From contig CALTNV010000051.1 in assembly GCA_943845485.1 (NCBI GenBank), positions 1-6,648 on the forward strand: a stretch of 6,648 nt of DNA, in the 5' to 3' direction. A model generated the notes under the pieces. That model ran no database searches, had not been told where the DNA came from, and saw only the letters and a program-made list of their open reading frames with translations. Shown one piece after another: positions 1 to 4,104 of this stretch. The first letter of the stretch is position 1, and each line of letters opens with the position of its first letter. Made by a program: the position numbers and the translations under genes. The stretch is from an uncultured Flavobacteriales bacterium. Its GTDB lineage: Bacteria > Bacteroidota > Bacteroidia > Flavobacteriales > CALTNV01.

Positions 1-8
1 ACTTTACT

Positions 9-29
9 GCTCTCAATATCTCAATGAAC
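9..29 (-). promoter_or_regulatory. boxA-like element in a probable rRNA operon leader
   Basis: Read on the minus strand, this stretch begins GTTCATTGAGATATTGAGA. It resembles the boxA-type sequence (GTTCTTTGA / GTTCATTGA followed by a TATTG segment) found in leaders and spacers of bacterial rRNA operons, where Nus factors bind the RNA and make polymerase resistant to Rho. It lies about 45-60 bases downstream of the strong minus-strand promoter at 77-109, the expected place for such an element ahead of a 16S gene. It contains a short direct repeat, ATTGAGA twice with one base between. The 16S gene itself is not in the window, so the rRNA assignment is inferred from the leader only; an ordinary mRNA leader is possible. 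Confidence 0.5.
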
Positions 30-45
30 TTTCTTTTAACTTCAA

Positions 46-69
46 AACTGATAACCGTTGTTGTCAGTT
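46..69 (-). other. Stem-loop at the 5' end of the minus-strand leader
   Basis: An inverted repeat forms a 10-pair stem closing a 4-base loop. On the minus strand the arms read AACTGACAAC and GTTATCAGTT around AACG, with one C-A mismatch. On the plus strand that position would be a G-T wobble. The hairpin starts only a few bases after the transcription start expected from the promoter at 77-109, so it would cap the 5' end of that transcript. It is followed by only four U residues, so it is not a convincing terminator. A role in RNA stability or in processing of an rRNA precursor is a guess. Confidence 0.45.
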
Positions 70-76
70 GCGGGCA

Positions 77-109
77 CAAAGATACGTAACTCTTTTCCCT
101 TTTTCCAAA
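77..109 (-). promoter_or_regulatory. Strong Bacteroidota-type promoter, probably of an rRNA operon
   Basis: On the minus strand a TTTG box (109-106) is followed after 21 bases by TATCTTTG (84-77). This matches the Bacteroidota housekeeping consensus TTTG at -33 and TAnnTTTG at -7, with suitable spacing. The bases just after it, TGCCCGC, form a locally G+C-rich discriminator of a kind I associate with stable-RNA promoters in this phylum. Upstream of the -33 box, inside the end of the hydrolase gene, lie A and T tracts (about 111-150) that could act as an UP element. Transcription would run leftwards out of the window from about base 72. The sequence match is seen directly; the rRNA assignment is inferred from the boxA-like leader that follows. 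Confidence 0.7.
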
Positions 110-112
110 CTT

Positions 113-934
113 TTAATGATTTTTTTTAAAAGTTTTTTCAAAAAAGGCTTCAGAAAGGATTGAATGCCCTTTTTTTAACTCAAAAACCAATGACTTTAAC
201 CCTAACATCTCTTTTTTTACTTTATTCACTTTAATTACTGGATCATAAATACCTAAATAAACATACATCATAACATCATCATCAATTAATTTGACCTTAA
301 GTTTACTCTTATCAATAATTAACATTTTATATACCTGCCAAACTTTAGGAGCTAAAATTCTATTTCTTTTTGAACCAATACCAATAATCAAAAACTTATA
401 CATATTTAAAGGAATAATTCTATTTTTTTTTAAAAAAGAAACAATACTTTTAAAACCATATGCATACTCCATTGTTTTGTAGTACATAAAAAGACCTAAA
501 CGTGTATAAGTTACAAGCCAATAAAAAAAACTTACCTGATAGCCATCTGGTGCAATTAAAAACAACTCATCAATGTGTTTATTAGTGTTAGCAACAAAAA
601 CAGATGCTAATCTTCCTCCAATACTATAACCTAAAACAGAATATTTTTTCTCATTTGGAAAAACAAAAGCAAGTAAAGATTCATGAATATCAACAAACTC
701 TTTAATTGATATAGGCTCCAGTTGTAAATCATTATTATAAAAAGATTTACTACTATGGTAAAATAAATTTACAGAAAGAACAGTATAATCATTATACACC
801 CCTCCCATCAATTTTACTATATTATTACTCTGACCAAAACCATGAAAAACAAGTATTTTATTTTCACCAGTACCAAAAACCTTGTATTCTAATTCATATT
901 TATTTTTTTTGAAAATTTTATTCCCATTTTCCAT
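113..934 (-). CDS. Alpha/beta hydrolase of unknown substrate
   Basis: This gene encodes a 273-residue protein of the alpha/beta-hydrolase fold, the superfamily that includes esterases, lipases and related acyl hydrolases. The motifs are in canonical order. HGFGQS at 31-36 follows a beta strand (KILVF) and would form the oxyanion hole. GYSIGG at 102-107 is the nucleophile elbow with Ser104. Asp231 in GIYDPVI is the likely acid, and His257 in KKGHSIL completes the triad. Residues 135-215 form an aromatic and basic insert that probably serves as the lid over the active site. There is no signal peptide, so a cytoplasmic or membrane-associated enzyme is likely. The ATG at 934 gives a full-length fold and faces the divergent region shared with carB; there is no Shine-Dalgarno site, as is usual in this phylum. 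The coding strand carries A runs of 8-9 bases (903-910, 423-431 and 120-127). No terminator is visible before the minus-strand promoter at 77-109. Substrate and pathway cannot be told from sequence. Confidence 0.88.
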   Translation of the reverse strand: MENGNKIFKKNKYELEYKVFGTGENKILVFHGFGQSNNIVKLMGGVYNDYTVLSVNLFYHSSKSFYNNDLQLEPISIKEFVDIHESLLAFVFPNEKKYSVLGYSIGGRLASVFVANTNKHIDELFLIAPDGYQVSFFYWLVTYTRLGLFMYYKTMEYAYGFKSIVSFLKKNRIIPLNMYKFLIIGIGSKRNRILAPKVWQVYKMLIIDKSKLKVKLIDDDVMMYVYLGIYDPVIKVNKVKKEMLGLKSLVFELKKGHSILSEAFFEKTFKKNH

Positions 935-955
935 ACTAATAAAAATAATTTAATT

Positions 956-965
956 TACCTTCGCA
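956..965 (+). promoter_or_regulatory. Candidate -7 promoter element of the carB operon
   Basis: TACCTTCGCA resembles the Bacteroidota -7 element TAnnTTTG, with one mismatch (C for the second-last T) and the frequently seen CA after it. It lies 37 bases upstream of the carB ATG, giving a leader of roughly 30 bases. I found no TTG box at the expected -33 position, so the match is partial. With its right flank it forms an imperfect inverted repeat, TTACCT (955-960) against AGGTTA (965-970) around TCGC, which could also be an operator. Confidence 0.45.
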
Positions 966-988
966 GGTTAGAATGATATAAACACCTA

Positions 989-1018
989 CAATATTACATT
1001 TTATGCCAAAAAATACAA
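989..1018 (-). promoter_or_regulatory. Candidate promoter of the hydrolase gene, overlapping the carB start
   Basis: On the minus strand TTG (1018-1016) is followed after 19 bases by TAATATTG (996-989), a five-of-six match to the defined bases of TAnnTTTG with allowed spacing. It would start transcription near base 984, about 50 bases before the hydrolase ATG. Its -33 box falls inside the first codons of carB. The A+T-rich composition makes chance matches common, so this is tentative. Confidence 0.3.
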
Positions 1019-3819
1019 GTATTAAGTCAGTTTTAATTATAGGTTCCGGGCCTATTGTAATAGGACAAGCATGTGAGTTTGATTATGCAGGATCTCAAGC
1101 GTCAAGATCATTAAGAGAGGAAGGAATTGAAGTTACTTTAATTAACAGTAATCCAGCTACTATTATGACTGATAAAGTAGTTGCTGACAATATATATCTA
1201 AAACCTTTAACTCCTGAATCAATCATTGAAATTTTGGAACAACATAATATTGATACTGTTTTACCTACTATGGGAGGTCAAACAGCATTAAACTTATGCA
1301 TTGAATGTGACAAACAAGGTATTTGGAATGATTTTAATGTAAATATCGTTGGTGTTGATTTAGACGCAATAGAAATAACTGAAAATAGAGAAGCTTTTAG
1401 AGATTTAATGGAACAAATTGATGTTCCAATGGCACCTCAAAGTACAGCTAAATCATTTTTAGAAGGTAAAAATATAGCACAAGAATTTGGATTCCCTCTT
1501 TGTATTAGAGCATCTTATACATTAGGAGGTGCTGGAGCTGCGATTGTTTATGAAGAAGAAGAGTTTGATAAACTCTTAACTAGAGGTTTACATATATCTC
1601 CTATTAAAGAGGTTATGATTGACAAAGCTTTGATGGGATGGAAAGAATACGAGTTAGAGTTATTAAGAGATAAAAATGATAATGTTGTTATTATTTGTTC
1701 AATTGAAAACTTTGACCCAATGGGTATTCATACAGGAGATTCAATAACAGTTGCTCCTGCAATGACATTATCAGATAAGACATATCAAAAAATGAGAGAT
1801 ATGGCTATTAAGATGATGAGAGCCATTGGAAATTTTGCAGGAGGTTGTAATGTGCAATTTGCAGTATCTCCAGATGAAAAAGAAGATATTATTGCAATTG
1901 AGATAAACCCAAGAGTTTCGAGATCTTCAGCATTAGCATCTAAAGCAACAGGGTATCCTATTGCAAAAATTGCATCAAAATTAGCTATTGGATATTCTTT
2001 AGATGAATTAGACAACCAAATTACAAAATCTACTTCTGCTTTATTTGAGCCTACATTAGATTATGTAATTGTAAAAATACCTAGATGGAATTTTGACAAA
2101 TTCCAAGGAGCTGATGCCAGATTAGGTTTACAAATGAAATCTGTAGGTGAAGTAATGGGAATTGGAAGATCTTTTCAAGAAGCATTACAAAAAGCATGTC
2201 AATCATTAGAAATTGGTAGAAACGGTTTAGGTGCAGATGGTAAAGAAGAAACAAATCAAGATGTCATCTTACATAAGATACAACATGCAAGTAGTGATAG
2301 ATTGTTTAGAGTTTATGACGCTATAAAGCTAGGAATACCAATGAAAACAATTTTTGAGAAAACAAAAATTGACATGTGGTTTTTAAGACAGATTGAAGAT
2401 TTAATTAAATTAGAAGGTAAAATTGAAAAGTACCACATAAAGGACTTACCTAAAGACTTACTATACGAAGCAAAACAAAAAGGTTATGCTGATAGACAAA
2501 TTGCTCATTTGGTAAGATGTTTAGAGTCAGAAGTATATAACAAAAGAGAAGAATTAAATTTAAATAGAGTTTATAAGCTTGTTGATACTTGTGCCGCAGA
2601 ATTTGAAGCAAAAACTCCATATTACTACTCAACATTTGAATTTGAAAATGAATCAGTAAGTACTAATAAAAAGAAGATTGTTGTTTTAGGTTCTGGACCA
2701 AATAGAATTGGTCAAGGTATTGAATTTGATTACTCATGCGTACATGGTATTTTAGCTGCTAAAGAATGTGGCTATGAAACAATTATGATTAATTGTAACC
2801 CTGAAACTGTTTCTACAGATTTTGATACTGCTGATAAATTATATTTTGAACCAGTATTTTGGGAGCATATATATGATATTATTCGACATGAAAAACCTGA
2901 AGGAGTTATTGTTCAGTTAGGAGGCCAAACAGCATTAAAATTAGCAGAGAAATTAGAACGCTACGGAATAAAAGTAATGGGGACTTCATTTGAAGCATTA
3001 GATTTAGCTGAAGACAGAGGGCGTTTTTCGAAACTATTAAGTGAATTAAACATTCCCTACCCAAAGTTTGGTGTTGTTGAGTCGGCAGAGCAAGCCATTG
3101 AGTTATCAAAAGATTTAGGTTTCCCATTATTGGTTAGACCTTCTTATGTTTTAGGTGGACAAAAAATGAAAATTGTTCTTAATGTTGAAGAACTTGAACA
3201 CCATGTAGTTGATATTTTAAGAGATATGCCTAATAACCAAATATTATTAGATCATTTCTTAGGAGGGGCAATTGAGGCAGAGTCTGATTCAATTTGTGAT
3301 GGTGAAAATGTGAAGATTATTGGGGTAATGCAACATATAGAGCCTGCAGGAATTCATTCAGGAGATTCTTACGCTTTACTTCCACCATACAATTTAGGTG
3401 ATTTTGTAATGCAACAAATAGAAGATATTACTAACAAGTTAGCTATTGCATTAAAAACTGTAGGTTTAATAAATATTCAGTTTGCAATTAAAGACGATGT
3501 TGTTTATGTTATTGAAGCAAACCCTAGGGCTTCACGAACAGTCCCTTTTATAGCCAAAGCATACCAAGAACCATATGTAAATTATGCTACAAAAGTAATG
3601 TTAGGAGATAAAAAAGTAACTGATTTTAACTTTAAACCTGTAAAAGAAGGATACGCAATTAAAATACCTGTTTTCTCCTATGAAAAATTCCCTGAAGTTA
3701 ATAAGGAGTTAGGACCTGAAATGAAATCAACAGGAGAAGCTATTCAATTTATTAAAGATTTAAAAGATCCATTTTTTAGAAAAATATATTCTGAAAGAAA
3801 TTTATACTTAAGTAAGTAA
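1003..3819 (+). CDS. carB: Carbamoyl-phosphate synthase large subunit, short form without the allosteric domain
   Basis: CarB uses two ATP, bicarbonate and ammonia channelled from the small subunit CarA to make carbamoyl phosphate for pyrimidine and arginine synthesis in the cytoplasm. The 938 residues show the duplicated layout of the family. Residues 1 to about 402 are the carboxyphosphate half, with Arg129, Arg169, His243, Gln285, and Glu300, Asn302 and Arg304 in EINPRVSRS. Residues of about 403-555 form the oligomerisation region. Residues from about 556 form the carbamoyl-phosphate half, with GSGPNRIGQG at 563-572, Arg672, Arg712, His785, Gln826, and Glu838, Asn840 and Arg842 in EANPRASRT. 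Both ATP-grasp sites look intact. After GPEMKSTGEAI (904-914) the protein ends with a short basic tail, so the MGS-like C-terminal domain of about 130 residues that binds UMP and ornithine in E. coli is absent. The tail resembles what I recall from flavobacterial CarB, so this is probably native and not a truncation. carA is not adjacent. The gene ends in tandem TAA stops, 5 bp before the next start. Confidence 0.97.
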   Translation: MPKNTSIKSVLIIGSGPIVIGQACEFDYAGSQASRSLREEGIEVTLINSNPATIMTDKVVADNIYLKPLTPESIIEILEQHNIDTVLPTMGGQTALNLCIECDKQGIWNDFNVNIVGVDLDAIEITENREAFRDLMEQIDVPMAPQSTAKSFLEGKNIAQEFGFPLCIRASYTLGGAGAAIVYEEEEFDKLLTRGLHISPIKEVMIDKALMGWKEYELELLRDKNDNVVIICSIENFDPMGIHTGDSITVAPAMTLSDKTYQKMRDMAIKMMRAIGNFAGGCNVQFAVSPDEKEDIIAIEINPRVSRSSALASKATGYPIAKIASKLAIGYSLDELDNQITKSTSALFEPTLDYVIVKIPRWNFDKFQGADARLGLQMKSVGEVMGIGRSFQEALQKACQSLEIGRNGLGADGKEETNQDVILHKIQHASSDRLFRVYDAIKLGIPMKTIFEKTKIDMWFLRQIEDLIKLEGKIEKYHIKDLPKDLLYEAKQKGYADRQIAHLVRCLESEVYNKREELNLNRVYKLVDTCAAEFEAKTPYYYSTFEFENESVSTNKKKIVVLGSGPNRIGQGIEFDYSCVHGILAAKECGYETIMINCNPETVSTDFDTADKLYFEPVFWEHIYDIIRHEKPEGVIVQLGGQTALKLAEKLERYGIKVMGTSFEALDLAEDRGRFSKLLSELNIPYPKFGVVESAEQAIELSKDLGFPLLVRPSYVLGGQKMKIVLNVEELEHHVVDILRDMPNNQILLDHFLGGAIEAESDSICDGENVKIIGVMQHIEPAGIHSGDSYALLPPYNLGDFVMQQIEDITNKLAIALKTVGLINIQFAIKDDVVYVIEANPRASRTVPFIAKAYQEPYVNYATKVMLGDKKVTDFNFKPVKEGYAIKIPVFSYEKFPEVNKELGPEMKSTGEAIQFIKDLKDPFFRKIYSERNLYLSK

Positions 3820-3824
3820 TAAAC

Positions 3825-4097
3825 ATGATTATTTTAGGTATCATTAATTTTTTAAGAACTGTACTCATTTTGATTGGGATATTTGCCTTATTAAAATTTA
3901 TAGGAAAATTAATTCTAATTAAAAAGGCAAAACAAACAGAAAAAAAAAATCATAGAAACACATATTCTGAAGCAGAGAGCAAAGAAGCAAATAAAAGGGT
4001 TGGTAAAACAACCCTTCATTTGTTTAAAAAAAAGAATAAATCTTCCTCAAATAGAGATATTGATGCAGAAGATGTAGATTTTGAAGAAATTAAATAA
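3825..4097 (+). CDS. Small single-pass membrane protein, DUF4834-like
   Basis: This 90-residue protein has one hydrophobic segment at about residues 3-31 (IILGIINFLRTVLILIGIFA and onward), then a highly charged, lysine-rich, probably disordered region (33-75), and ends in an acidic stretch, DAEDVDFEEIK. A single N-terminal membrane helix, a basic middle and a closing VDFEE-type motif match my recollection of the DUF4834 family of Bacteroidota; the function is unknown. The basic residues after the helix predict a cytoplasmic tail by the positive-inside rule. The ATG lies 5 bp after carB and the gene ends 7 bp before the YfhO-like gene, so the three are probably one operon. A run of ten A (3940-3949, residues 39-42) lies in the middle of the reading frame and could be prone to slippage. 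The gene also carries the perfect stem-loop at 3995-4016. Reading frame and membrane helix are secure; the family name is moderately secure. Confidence 0.8.
   Translation: MIILGIINFLRTVLILIGIFALLKFIGKLILIKKAKQTEKKNHRNTYSEAESKEANKRVGKTTLHLFKKKNKSSSNRDIDAEDVDFEEIK
3995..4016 (+). terminator. Terminator-like stem-loop inside the DUF4834-like gene
   Basis: AAGGGTTG (3995-4002) and CAACCCTT (4009-4016) form a perfect 8-bp stem, four of the pairs G-C, around the 6-base loop GTAAAA. On the plus strand it is followed by CATTTGTTT, and on the minus strand by TTATTT, so both sides are U-rich without a clean U tract. It lies about 90 bases before the YfhO-like start and within codons 57-64 of the DUF4834-like gene. 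It could be a weak attenuator, an RNA-stability element, or a chance palindrome in the codons for KRVGKTTL. Confidence 0.35.
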
Positions 4098-4104
4098 ACC
4101 AAGA

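Noticed and set aside
107..135. Inverted repeat AAACTTTT / AAAAGTTT across the hydrolase stop codon, as a hydrolase terminator
   Set aside because: The stem has only one G-C pair and a 13-base loop, no U tract follows it on the minus strand, and it overlaps the -33 box of the adjacent promoter. A+T-rich DNA produces such repeats readily.
291..482. 63-codon plus-strand open frame opposite the hydrolase gene
   Set aside because: It lies wholly antisense to a gene with an intact catalytic triad, has no family features or promoter, and is the hydrophobic mirror of lysine- and asparagine-rich codons.
962..991. Alternative hydrolase promoter with TTG at 991-989 and TAACCTGC at 970-963
   Set aside because: Spacing is acceptable but the -7 box matches only three of six defined bases; the candidate at 989-1018 fits better.
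1785..2015. 76-codon minus-strand open frame inside carB
   Set aside because: It is antisense to conserved ATP-grasp sequence of carB, with no start signals or recognisable motifs.
2450..2635. 61-codon minus-strand open frame inside carB
   Set aside because: Antisense shadow of the carB oligomerisation region, leucine-rich by composition only.
2906..3127. 73-codon minus-strand open frame inside carB
   Set aside because: Antisense shadow of the second synthetic half of carB with no independent support.
3700..3819. carB as a frameshifted or truncated pseudogene because it is shorter than E. coli CarB
   Set aside because: The protein ends in a coherent basic tail followed by tandem stops and a closely spaced next gene. 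No remnant of the missing domain follows in any frame, since the next 270 bases encode a different protein.
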